Assembly: GCA_009760855.2 (NCBI GenBank) | Contig: WPIO01000023.1 | Coordinates: 2,697,001 to 2,761,000 of the forward strand | DNA length: 64,000 nt | Reading direction: 5' to 3' | From: Cristatella mucedo | Taxonomy: Eukaryota; Bryozoa; Phylactolaemata; Cristatellidae | Shown: piece after piece, positions 9,425 through 20,299 of the stretch | How the letters are laid out: every line of letters starts with the position of its first letter | Position numbering within the stretch: position 1 is the first letter of the stretch | Translations under genes and position numbers: made by a program | Notes under the pieces: generated by a model | Databases searched by the model: none | Seen by the model: only the letters and a program-made list of their open reading frames with translations | Told to the model about the DNA's origin: nothing

Positions 9425-11835
9425 GTTATTATTGTGGAGAGCAGATTTGGCCAGGATAGACGCACTACCAGACTTTACAAACTCATTAGTGACAAAGATC
9501 ATAATATTTATATAAACACACAGGTATATACAGTATATATACAATAGTATATAGTGCGTATATATATTGGCATTTTAGCTAGGAATGGCTTGCTTCTAGA
9601 AGAAGAGTAAGATGCAAGGATGTGTGATGCAAGGTGCAAGGATGTAGTTACCTGCAATTCTTGTAGTTCTAAATGCGTTACCAGAATACATGTGCTAGGA
9701 TTTGAACAAGGATTGGCTTAAAAATGATGACTCCGCAGGTCTGCAATCAAGTGTTTAGCCTCTATACCCTATGCAAATACACAATCGGCTCTTGACCGGA
9801 TTTTCACCAGACAGTGAGCATTCTTATGTATCTTACCTGCAAAGCTCGCATACCTGTATTCTATATGTATCGTATATGTATATGTATATATCATGCATTC
9901 TATTGTATCCTATATTCATCGACCTGTACAGCCATCTTGAAGCACGTGTCTGGTGGCGAAGCGCTAGATTCCCCATTTCATGCCCTTGAAAAATGCACCG
10001 AAAAGATGCATCAACCATTAGCATTCCAAACAATCGAACATCTTTAAAACCAGGCTTATATCTTTGTCCAAACCACGAGCACCAGGGATGTGATATCGAG
10101 CAATTTCTTAATTTAGGTAATACTGAGTTGCTACCGTGAGACTTTTCGCTCAGCTTTTAGCAAAGAGTCGGATCACTTGACGGTCTGTACTATAATCTCA
10201 AGCGAGGCTTTGCAATATGCGAGAGCAAATCTGTGTTTCGATGTTGTGTGTTCGAACTTCGTGACTCGCTATATCTTGAGAATCCGCAAGAACGACTGCT
10301 TTTGGCTTGGTTGAGGAGCGGCTTCTTCCTTTTTTACTGCTCGAAAGCTCCGCGAAAACTGATCGCGTCGGCCGTGCAGAGGCGTCCTATACTCTCTCGC
10401 ATGTCTGAAATGCAGTAGCGAGCACAACTGGGAGAACGTCTAGCTAGGATCGCATGAGCTCGCACTGCTGCACTTCGCCTCATTCGAGTGCACAGCGTTA
10501 GCCGATCTGTGGAGTAAATTTACTTATTCATCGGTGTAGGCTTCGAGCTTACATGGCAGGCAGACCGTACGTGGCTGACCGACGTATCGTATCGTCTTCG
10601 TGGCGAGCGACCTCGCTGCAGAAGCCGGGCGCCGTGCGCGGAATGTGTCCTCCAAATCCGAGCGCCGGCTTCCGGCTGCAGCGGGCGAAACAGCGATCGC
10701 TTAACGATGGATTAAATTAGCCTAATTCGAGTGCTTAAAACGCTCTGTGCGATCTGCGCTATTGCTCGGTGCTAACTGACCGCATGTCGCACGCCAGCCG
10801 ACTTGCATCGGGCACAGCTTTTCTGCCCTCCATTCCCCGTACTCCAGCCCGGCCTTATTCGTCAGCCTGCTTCCCCTCCGTAGGCTAGCCCGCCAACGCA
10901 GCTCCACTAATCGTTAATCCAGCGCACCAGCATTCACGCCCCACACGATTATTGCAGTAGGTACGCACAAAATGCGCGTGTGGTTTGCCAACGAGCCAGT
11001 TTCGTGAACCTTAGCCAAACAACCCATGCCCCACAGCGATAAACGCCCATCTCGTTCACTCGCTTTCCCAAATCAAAGTGAACAGCCATTAATTAAGTGC
11101 ACACGCCATCATTCTTTACTTGTTGGCGTGCTGAACATCGCAGCTGTGAATTTCAAAGGTAGGGAGTTATAAAAGAAAATTCAGAATTTAGTGCCATGTG
11201 CTTAGAAATGATAGTTTGTGGCGATAAAATAGGCTAGACGCTAGAGGACTAGCATGGATAGTGGAAAGAAGAGGCATACAATAGAACCGCGGGGCAACAC
11301 ATTTTAAAGGCTCAACGGATGACCGGTGACAGTTACCGTCAGCGATATTTTACACAGAGATTTCTCTTATTCTTTTTCAGGAACACTGTTGCTCCTACTC
11401 TATCCGAGTGAGTGCGTACGGCCGTGTCCGCATTGTAAATTTGGGAGCGCCACTGTTCCGGTCTCCGCTTGGGGCGCTCTTGAACGTTGGCGCTTCCGCA
11501 GCCCGGATGCGGCAGCGAGCGCTAGCCTCCGTTAGATGCACAACCAGCGTCCGAAGCCGTGCCGCTACTTATCGACACCAGAGCGACGCTTCCGCGTGGC
11601 CGGACACACACCCGCAACGCTACGCACGCGGTCGCGACTCTACTTACACACGCGCTAGACTTCTCGCCGCAGCAGAAGCTGGATCTAGGGTGCAGTCGCT
11701 ATAACAGCTGTCGCTACTGCTAGTTTGCCTATTGCTGATATCGCATTCATACTGTACAAAAGAGAGCGAGACTTCCATCGTCGGACATCGCAGGCGAACT
11801 GGAAAGACAGCTCATCTTTTCGAAGAGACATTACT
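9425..11835. other. Intergenic, no gene recognised
   Basis: It contains AT microsatellite patches near 9.5 kb and short direct repeats around 9610-9650 (ATGCAAGGATGTGTGATGCA type). Composition changes to CpG-rich after about 11.3 kb. No exon with plausible splice borders was found. Confidence 0.45.
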
Positions 11836-11838
11836 TAC

Positions 11839-12779
11839 AAGAAGTACGACAGACCGCCGCAGCTGTCCGCCATCCGCAGCATCTTCTGACGTCGCACCTC
11901 TTCGTGGTCTAAACGAGGCGGCGGCGGTGAGATCGCCGTCTCGCCTCTGCGAAGCCTCGGCTCCGCAGTGCGGTATCTCTCCGCTTGCCTCGCGTAGTAC
12001 TCGTAATCCGGCAGGGGCGGGGACTCTCGCGGGCTGCCTGCCGTCGGTGGCGCACGCGCGGGCTCGCGCAGTCGCAGGCTTTTTCGCGAAAGATTCTCTT
12101 GTTGTTCGGGCGTGCCTCGGCTGCCAAGTAGCGAAGTTATGGGTCTGGAAACGGCCGCGTCCGGGAAATACGTCGGCGATTCGCCGTCGGGCGGAGCGGC
12201 GGCGCAGCCGGCAATCGGCGACGGCGCAGCCGCAGTCACTTTTTCTGGCGTCGCCGCTGCGTGCGGCGACGCGCGGCGGCGGCGAAGCCGGTCGGGCACG
12301 CAAGTCTCATGTCCATCTGGCTTGTTCGCGGCCATACGACCCGCTGCGATGGAAAGAAAACCGAGGCATGAGTCGGACGACTCGCGCGGCGGCGCATCGT
12401 CGGAGTGGAAGCTGGCGCACTTGCGTTCGGCCTTCGCACTTCCCGCGAGACGCGCGGCTGCCTTGTTGGCGAGCCTCGCGTAGGCGTCTATCTGCTCGCC
12501 ATACTTCTTCTCATGCTCACGAACGACGCGCCACCTTTGCTCGTCAATCGACTGATTAGCCGTCGACGGCTGGCCTCTGTCAACGTTCATGTACGTGAGC
12601 CTGCGTCTGAACGGGTTGTCAAACTGACTGGCGGCGGTTGTATTCTCTCGCCGATGCGCTCTCGATCGGATTTGCACCGAATCCCAGCCTGTTACGCGAG
12701 GCGCTTCCTCGTGTCGACCTAGCGCTACTGCTTTAGAGCTCCACTTTGCCTCAATCGTGCTCTTCGGCGGGCGGGGCAC
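11839..12779 (-). CDS. Large orphan coding exon, unknown protein
   Basis: The minus strand has an acceptor CGTTTCTAG|GTG at 12781-12780 and a consensus donor TTCTT|GTAAGT at 11838. Between them lies an open frame of 313 codons entering in phase 0 and leaving in phase 2. The product is charged and partly low complexity. Recognisable parts are NPFRRRLTYMNVDRGQ, a helix-like stretch EQRWRVVREHEKKYGEQIDA followed by Y-A-R-L-A-N-K, an Arg/Ala/Pro-rich middle, and PDYEYYARQAERYRTAEP near the end. I do not recognise a family. The splice borders and the non-random segments argue for a real exon. Its partners are not identified. Confidence 0.55.
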
Positions 12780-12784
12780 CTAGA

Positions 12785-13685
12785 AACGTTCTCCAAAAGA
12801 TAACGCATCGCCATCCCGGTTCGCGCGCTTTTCGCTCACATCGAGTCAGGAACGAATGACCTATGCACGACCGATCGCGGTGAAGCAGGGCGAACCTGCG
12901 ACGATGAATAGGAAACGTCGGATTGCTAAGCCGGATTATTATAGCGTCATTAGTGTTTATTAGTGCTTCCTGAGTTATAATAACTAGGAATCAGATATGT
13001 CCTAATTCATGACTTTCGCCTTATATAAGATCATCTGAAATAGTCAGTAGTACTTCATGCCCGTTGGTGGACAGACGTGGCAAGTGGCGAAGCCAGGACT
13101 TTCATTTATGGGAAGAGGGCGAGACCTGCAAAATGCTTACGTAGGGAGCAAGACCAGCGCGACAAGATTTTCGTGTAGAATAGATTGGCAATTAATGGAA
13201 AAATACAGCGCAGAACCACAGAATGCATCCGACACGAGCGCGGCGGTTGCTCATCGAGTAAAATTAAGACACAATTTTGTCGTTGGTGAAAGCCGGGGAG
13301 AGACCTAGGAATGGAGGGTGGCCACAAGTAGCTGCCGCGTGTAGGTGGGGGGGAGGCAAAAACCCTAAACCCCCGCTCCTTGATCCGCCACCGCAAGTGG
13401 TCATTTCTCGCTGCGGAATGCACAGCTTTACGTGAAGGATACGAACTGGCCGATTGCTGTAGTGCTCTGTTAACGTCGCCGCACTTTCGCGTCGCCGCAC
13501 TTTCGCCGCGGCGGCTGGCTATCGCGACTCGCTCGGAGCCACGGAGCACTCTCGGAGCCCCGGCGCCGCTAGCACTCTGGTCGCAGGCAGTGGCAAGGGC
13601 TGGCGAAGTTACATTAGCTGCGTTTGTAGGAACGACTGTAGTCGTCCTGAAGCCTCCACGCGAATTAGTGACGATAATAATGGTT
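12785..13685. other. No feature recognised
   Basis: Mixed composition. There are several frames of 70-150 codons on both strands, none with protein-like motifs. They are expected by chance in GC-rich DNA. Confidence 0.4.
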
Positions 13686-13689
13686 TATT

Positions 13690-13812
13690 GAGCATGCTAC
13701 CACTAACCATTCAATCGCGCTTCCTTTGCAGCAAATATAAATAAATTTCCTAGAAAGAGATTGAATATTCTGAGGGCGCCATATCAAGTATAGCATTGTT
13801 ATTATTATTATT
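13690..13812 (+). mobile_element. LINE 3' end, 5'-truncated
   Basis: It reads ACCACTAACCATTCAATCGC, CTTTGCAGCAAATA, TTTCCTAGAAAGAGATTGAA, TTCTGAGGGCGCCATATCAA and ends in (ATT)n. It matches the last 110 bp of the LINE copy ending at 31680. Confidence 0.75.
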
Positions 13813-13978
13813 GTTACTGAAGTAGGACATAAGTAGGGCAGCGCAGACAGGAAAAAGCTGTTGACCTCGGCGGAGGACCGACGCTCGACGCTTCATCCTC
13901 CGTCGCCGAATGCTTCGGCACGCATGAGCGACGAATGTATCCGAGCAGACATCTCGAGGGTCGACCAAACGCGCGCCC

Positions 13979-14231
<253 letters not shown>

Positions 14232-15154
14232 TCCGCCTCGGCAGCCTTGAACGGAGGGCACCACCGCGGCGCGCGCTAGCAATGCAGACGCTCGTCGCCC
14301 CCGCGTGCGTCCGACCTTATTCCAGAGCCCTCGAAGCGGCTCAACTCCTTTCGCGAGCTCTGCCTGCTGATGCGACGTCTGATAGTAAGAGTGCGTCCAA
14401 TTCCCCGGGCCGCTCCAGTACGGCGACTCCGACGTCGCTTTACGAGGAAACATTGTCCGCTCGTGCGCGTTGCTGCCGCTGCGGCGGCGTCTCGCTCGGC
14501 CGATTGCACTTGGCGGGCAGGCGCTGGCGTCGCAATCACATTTGCCGATCCATTTGCAGAGACCGTTCAGCTGAACAAATGCCGAGCGTCTCGAATTAGC
14601 ATCGCGGCAAGCGATGTTGTTTCTTCGGCGGATGCGTCCGAAGGCCTACGAACGCTTGCCATTGGTCGGCGTCCAAGGATTTCTCTCCTGCTTGCGGCGT
14701 ACCGCGTTTGGTAGACGCGAGTCTGAACGCTCGCTGGAGGACGGTCGAGTAGCCGCTGGAGAGCGGCAGGCCCTTGCTCGGCGGCAGGCAGTGAAGCGGC
14801 GAGTGATATCGGCACGCGCCGCGGCCCATCACGCTCGTGCGCCCTCTCCTTTTCTCTCTCCCCTTCTTTCTCTTTTTCTCCGAACCAATAGACCTATGAA
14901 ATTCTGGACGATCCTGAATCGGAAAAAGTCATTGGGGGTTCTAAACCTAGTTATCGCTATCTGAAAATAATGTGTGTAACTGACTTTTGTAAAGCGTTTT
15001 CAGACGACGCTTTATACTTCCAGTCAGCATATTCTCTTTTACCTCTCTCTCGCCCTCTCTCTCTCTCTATCTCTCTCTCCAGAATTATGGCTAACTTCAT
15101 ACAATGGCTAGCGATGAATTTTAGTTTACATTAAAAAATAATAAAAAGCGAGTC

Positions 15155-15225
15155 TTTTGTATGGCGCTCTAAGAGAACTTAACCTCTATTAAGGTGCTTT
15201 GAAATTCGCTGCTAGAGAAACAGGA
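15155..15225 (-). mobile_element. SINE family B tail fragment
   Basis: The plus strand reads TTTGTATGGCGCTCTAAGAG, AACTTAACCTCTATTAAGGT and GCTTTGAAATTCGCT, the reverse complement of the family-B tail without its tRNA head. Confidence 0.6.
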
Positions 15226-15559
15226 ACTAGTAGTTAATAAAAAAAAAAACTTGGCCTGCTTAAGTAAGTTTGCTAAAGCACACAGTTATCATGTTAAAAC
15301 GAGCAAGGGAAATCACGCAGAATATTCGTCGCCGGTTTACATAGGATCCCGGTTACTAAAATTCGCATAATGGCGTACGAGCAAATAAAGCGCTTACGAA
15401 AAAGAGATAAGTCCTCTGATGCGCTATTCAAAAACGCATCGCTGTTGCCCTTAGAAATCTCGTTCTGCAAGACCACGTCAACCATAATGAGCTTTTAGCA
15501 GGGATCGATCAAATGCCATCGTTTATATAATGGCAGATGAGCTTTATCGCCATCACTTG

Positions 15560-15650
15560 CAGTGAGCAAAAAAAGGTTACCTACTGCAGGATTGGAACCC
15601 GCGACCTGGATCGTGCTGAGCGGGCACCTTACCCCCGGGCTAAAGTCGTA
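15560..15650 (-). mobile_element. tRNA-like SINE head
   Basis: The minus strand reads TAGCCCGGGGGTAAGGTGCC (A-box region), CAGGTCGCGGGTTCCAATCC (B-box region), TGCAGT. No acceptor stem can be paired, so this is a SINE head and not a tRNA gene. Confidence 0.55.
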
Positions 15651-15828
15651 AATACGGGCGTCTCATTGGTCATCAAATCGACGCAAGTTAGCCACGCGCC
15701 CCTTTTGCTACAGGAGCAGGCGGAGGCTTCCATCGGGTAGCGGGTGCGGGCCAAAGGTCACCCTCAACATCGCGTGGCCCTCCCCTCTCGCTATTCAACT
15801 CCAGCTCGCTAGCTGAGGTGCTACAGTG

Positions 15829-16005
15829 TGCCGTGATGGCACACTAGGTAAGTCGGTTGCTTTCACGACCTCGGTCCCGAAGTCGTGGGTTCGATTCCTG
15901 CGGTGGGCGATTCTTTATCGCCACTGTAAGCGGTGGTGATAGCCGTACAGGCTCTTCTGTCGCTATACAAAAAGAGGCTGTTTAATCAGCTAGGATTTAT
16001 TTATT
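15829..16005 (+). mobile_element. tRNA-derived SINE, family A
   Basis: Well preserved. It starts GTGATGGCACACTAGGTAAG (A-box region), has GTGGGTTCGATTCC (B box fits GGTTCRANTCC), then GGTGGGCGATTCTTTATCGC, GATAGCCGTACAGGCTCTTC, AGAGGCTGTTTAATCAGC, and ends GGATTTATTTATTT. It matches 61589-61772 over its whole length. Confidence 0.8.
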
Positions 16006-16340
16006 TACGGAGGCCTAACCCTGCCTCCTCGCACTCGCATGTCCTCTCTGGTTATGAAAAGGCTGTTTCTCTCATTCTTTGAATGATTTTGGTAGGGCAT
16101 TGCTTTTTCTCCACGAGTCCTTGACAGCAGAACTCAGTTTCGCAATTTTTATGCACCGATGTTGCGTGTCCTAGAGAAGCTAAATTCGACAACCGTTAAA
16201 AAGCCCACTCGCTGCTACTTCCATGCTAAACAATGTCTCAGTTTCCCTAAATTCAGCTACGCTCATCATTTGTTTATTGAGTTGAATGTTGGCTGATAAA
16301 AAACTGTGCACTAAAAGCTGCGTATGCACTGAGTTCGCAT

Positions 16341-16882
16341 CTAAAAATAATAATAATAATAATAATTCACTTATAAAGCGCCCTCAGAGAACTTAATCTC
16401 TCTCTAGGCGCTTTACATTTGCTGTAAAGTGAAATGCAATTGAATGGTAAGTAAAATCATGCTTGAAAAACAAACGAGATGAATAATATGGTTAGGGGTG
16501 ACATGCACAGGGTCAGCATGCAAGTGTGGTTAGTGGCAGCATGCACAGTGTCAGCACGCATAAGCACATCAAAGACGAATCACAGGGACCCACTAAATGC
16601 TGTCCTAAATAGGTGTGTTTTTAGGTTCCTTTTAAATGTGATCAGGTCAGGGGATGTTTTGACGCAGGTCGGGAGGGAGTTTCAGGCTTTGGGAGCATAT
16701 GAACTAAATGCACGGTCTCCAAAGGATTTAAGGTTTGTATGAGGTATTTCTAGACTGTTGGATTCTGAGAAGCGGGTGGTACGATGCTTGGCCTGATGGG
16801 GTAGTATATCTGACAGATAGGCTGGAGCCATAGAATGAAGGGACCTAAAAGTGAGCGACAAAACCTTGAAGTCAATCTCCAG
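16341..16882 (-). mobile_element. CR1/L2-type LINE 3' end, 5'-truncated
   Basis: The plus strand begins with (AAT)n and the tail TTATAAAGCGCCCTCAGAGA, ACTTAATCTCTCTCTAGGCG, CTTTACATTTGCTG. Further on the minus strand encodes the reverse-transcriptase C-terminus, with DFKVLSLTFRSLHSMAPAYL and LKSFGDRAFSSYAPK. Such an end (HWLPV, FKVLSLTF, APAYL, WNSLP order) is typical of CR1/L2 clade LINEs. Confidence 0.8.
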
Positions 16883-16920
16883 CGTAGCAGCCACTACAGA
16901 AATACATAAAAATATAATGT

Positions 16921-17045
16921 CATCCATTTGCATAGCGCCCTATGAGAATATCAAATGTATCCAGGTGCATCACATATTGCACAGAGTTCAAGCCCACGAC
17001 CTCGGTCGTCAAAGACGAGCGCCTTACCCCCTGGTTCAAACCAGG
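16921..17045 (-). mobile_element. tRNA-derived SINE, family B
   Basis: The plus strand reads CATTTGCATAGCGCCCTATG, then CAAGCCCACGACCTCGGTCG (B-box side) and TTACCCCCTGGTTCAAACCA (A-box side). It lies directly after a LINE 3' end. Confidence 0.65.
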
Positions 17046-17289
17046 GAGGATATGAACATTTCCTAGAGTGGCTGTATTTTGAAAGTATCTTTCTCTTTGC
17101 GAAACAAATGTATATTTATACGCATACGCATAGCTCTATGCACGTATTTACTTTATATTTCCTTTATAAATGTGTGGTAGATATGTAATACCTGATACGT
17201 TGGTTATCTAACGAAGAACCTAATCCGTGGATTAGACAAGTACTCACTCGGCGGGAAATCTGGTGAAAATTGGCGGTGCAATGTACGAT

Positions 17290-17440
17290 GAACGTGGATT
17301 GTCGTGCTTGTATGTGCTTAATGAACGTCGCCAGGAAGCCTAGGGCCTGAGAGGTAATGCTCCCCATACCGAAACATCTACGCCGTGCACGCGGGAGGTC
17401 CCAGCCAACCACACCGAGGTCAACCGAGCTAGAACGAAAG
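17290..17440. repeat. Dispersed repeat D, partial copy
   Basis: The block GCCGTGCACGCGGGAGGTCC, CAGCCAACCACACCGAGGTC resembles 19371-19425 (GCCGCGTACCCGGAAGGTCC, CTGCCGACAATGCCGAGTTC). On the minus strand both read S-S-(V/L)-(D/E)-L-G-(V/I)-V-G-(W/R)-D-L-P. The similarity could be a mobile element or a short coding remnant; I cannot tell which. Confidence 0.45.
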
Positions 17441-17636
17441 GTGCTGCGTACGTAAATAAGCGAGAGTGCTAAATGGAAGGCTGGCTGGAGGTGGACGCAC
17501 CGCCACCGCGCGCCCAGCGGCCCGATCGTCAGCCCGCCGTCAACGCGCTCCGCGTAGCCCAGAGAGGCCTCGGCCGCTCGGCAGATGACGCTGCGCCTCG
17601 GCAGCCGCTCGACGGGGCCGCGACGCGCTGGCGCAA

Positions 17637-17776
<140 letters not shown>

Positions 17777-17779
17777 ATA

Positions 17780-19070
17780 TACAGCACAGAAAAGGCTCGA
17801 GGCTGCGTGGGGGCTCGCGCGCGACCGGAGCAGCGGCTGGCACTGAAGCGGCGGTTCGCGGCGGCTCGGGCCTCGCGCGAAAGCGCGCCAACGCCGCGAA
17901 CCGCTGCCCATGGCGCGGCTCTTATCATCGAGCGCCAGCCGTCGTCGGCTGCGAGCGGCCGCCGCGTCAGCTCCCGGCTGCCACTTACGCGTCGCCAAAC
18001 GACGCGTCCGGTACGCCCAACGCCGAGGCTCGCGAGAGCAGCCGCGCACGCCGTCGCTTCGACTTGTTTGACGCGAGAGAGAGCCACCTTTTTCCGCACT
18101 GCAAGCGACGGCGCGCGCGTCGAGCTGCGCTCGCCTACCTCGGTCGAAAGCGCCACTCGGCCGAGCCACGCCGCGGAGACGCGCAGCCTCGCAGAGGCGC
18201 CAGCCACGCGGCAGGCAATCGGCGACAGCGGGCTCTGTCTGTGTATCGCTATCTCGCGTATCGCTATCTTGCGAATCGCTACCCCAGCCCAGCAAAAGTC
18301 GGGCGTGCGCGCGCCCAAGGTTCGCGCAATAAGCCGAAGCCCGCCGAGACCCCGTTACGGCCTGTTCGCATCGTCGAGAGTGGGCGCCTGAGGCAGCCGG
18401 CAGCGTCCGGCCCGCTTTTTGTGGCTACCCCCCCCCCCCGCGTGCCGTGCTGGCTGTTCGCCGACGGCTCGCTCAGCCTTTTGCGAAGTGCAGCAAGTCG
18501 AGTAACGCCCGTGTCGCCCTGCGACCTCGCGAGTGCGGCCTTGCCTAGCGAGTGCGACCGGCTGACTTGGATCCTTGGAGCGCGGCAGCGCGGCAAAACC
18601 CCAAATCCCGCCACTGCGGCAGCGGCGGCGGCGGCGCGAGCGGCGCGGCCAGAGGCGATGTGAAAGCATCGTCGCTCGCGGACAAAGCAGGCGCCAATGG
18701 CGCGCCGGCCGCCCCGGCAGCGCGGCGCATCGATGACCTTAATCGGGCAGCGCCGCATCCGGCGCTCTCTTTCTTTCGGCGCGCTAGCGCTCGCGCGGAA
18801 GCTGCAGGTGAGGCTCTTGGAGTAATTGGCAGTCCGCATTGTGACTCACCCGTGCGGTGCAGCGCAGTGGGCGAAAATCTTACGCGCGTCCGATTAGTCA
18901 GCGCCGCGCCGCGCGCCTACTCCGAGCGCTCGGCCAGAGCGACCGGAAGCGCTGAAGCGTCGCCGGTAGCTCGGACCGCGTCCGAACTTGCCGCAGCGGC
19001 GGCTCGTGTGGTTGGCATCGCTGTCCGCACGAGCCGCACAGCCGGAACTGTTGATAGCCGCTGTCGATAG
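17780..19070. other. CpG-dense DNA without recognised gene
   Basis: Very high G+C with abundant CpG. Long frames are present on both strands because stop codons are rare. None shows domains, splice borders or non-random composition that I would accept as coding. Confidence 0.5.
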
Positions 19071-19075
19071 CCAGT

Positions 19076-19290
19076 AGCAGTCCGCTGCTGTCAAATAGAC
19101 TTGTCTACATTGTGGATACGGACATGATATGTTAAGGTATCAGCGCTCGTCATCGCAGCCGCTTTTCTGATACTGCCGGCGTACCACCGTGCATTGGTGC
19201 ATACAAGTAACTAGCCGTGCTACAAGGTTCGGGCGTCGCTGGTATTCGTCGCGTGTCGACTGAGGGACTAGCGCAGTTACGAGTTACAGC
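19076..19290. repeat. Dispersed repeat D, copy 1
   Basis: It aligns with 28299-28515 along about 215 bp. Shared blocks in order are GTCCGCTGCTGTC, GACTTGTCTAC, TATGTTAAGGT, ACTGCCGGC, AAGTAACTAGCC, ACAAGG(T/C)TC(G/A)GGCGTC and GACTAGCGC. There are no tRNA boxes, no terminal inverted repeat and no RT-like peptide. The class is unknown. Confidence 0.7.
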
Positions 19291-19954
19291 TAGGTTTTCG
19301 GTCTAGTTCGGGCCGGACTCGGAAGCCGATCGCCACGTTTGGATCATGGTCGATGCTACCCACATCGACTCGTCTAAGCCGCGTACCCGGAAGGTCCCTG
19401 CCGACAATGCCGAGTTCAAGAGAGCTAAAAAATATCGCACGGCACCGCGCTGGAATCGGAGGCGCGGCTATCGAAGGCGGAGCGCCAGTAACCAGCCGCA
19501 GCCGGCGGAGGCTTCCGCACTCGCTGGCGGTAGCTCGTCGCCTCGCCGACCAGCCTTTCGCCAACCAGCGGGTCCGATTGGTCCGCGTGAGCGCGAATTC
19601 CGACTTTCGTTTTTATTAATAAATAAATAGCGCCGCCGCCTCGGTCCTTTTCGCGCTGCGACTGGAGCAGCGCCGCGGCGGCGGTGGCGGCGAGAGAGGC
19701 GACCGCTCGGTTCAACGAGCCCTGCTGGAGCTGGCCACCTGGCCGCGCGAGGCGGCGTCGAGTCGCGCCGCCCTATTTTTAGGCATTCGCCTTGCGTCTC
19801 GGCGGCGCCGCCTCGCCTAGCGCTCGCTGCGCCGCCGGAGCAATGGCAATTGCGGCGAAACCGGATGAAAGCTGACGCCGCGAACTCGGCGGAGGCGCCG
19901 ACGACGACGGCGACGACGACCGCCGACGACGGCGCGAGTCGCTCGCGACCGCGC

Positions 19955-20230
19955 TCAGGCGTCCAGCGGCACCTTGCAGTAGTCGTCAGCCGCGTCCTCG
20001 ACCGGCAGCCTCAGCGGCTTGCGAGCCTCGCCGACCGCGCTCGCCGGGACGGACCGTCGGCCCGCCGTGGACCTTGCCGCACAGCATCCCGCCGTCGCTG
20101 CCGCCGCCGCCGGCGACATGTGGTCGCGGCACAGCTTACATATGACGTAGAGCAGGGACACGACCACCGTGCCGCCGAGCACGAGGCCTATCGCCAGCAG
20201 GATGAAGCCGTTGATGCTCACCTCGGTCAT
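19955..20230 (-). CDS. Putative small single-pass membrane protein
   Basis: An open frame of 91 codons starting MTEVSINGF. Residues about 7-29 form one hydrophobic segment, with FILLAIGLVLGGTVVVSLLY within it, followed by Cys and Lys residues (ICKLCRDH) on the presumed cytoplasmic side. An Ala/Arg-rich tail ends KVPLDA. An in-frame upstream Met at 20275 would add 15 residues. A short N-terminus before the span suggests a type III topology. The ORF could also be a first exon, because AAG|GTG near its end is a weak donor. I do not recognise the family. The good membrane span is the only argument for it. Confidence 0.4.
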   Translation of the reverse strand: MTEVSINGFILLAIGLVLGGTVVVSLLYVICKLCRDHMSPAAAAATAGCCAARSTAGRRSVPASAVGEARKPLRLPVEDAADDYCKVPLDA

Positions 20231-20299
20231 GGCCCGAGTGGCGTGGTACCGTCCTCGCAGCTGCCTGCAGAGCACGAAAGGCGACGCGCCGTCGCGTGC

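Noticed and set aside
15560-15650. tRNA gene
   Set aside because: A- and B-box regions are present, but no acceptor stem pairs and the same head recurs in SINE copies.
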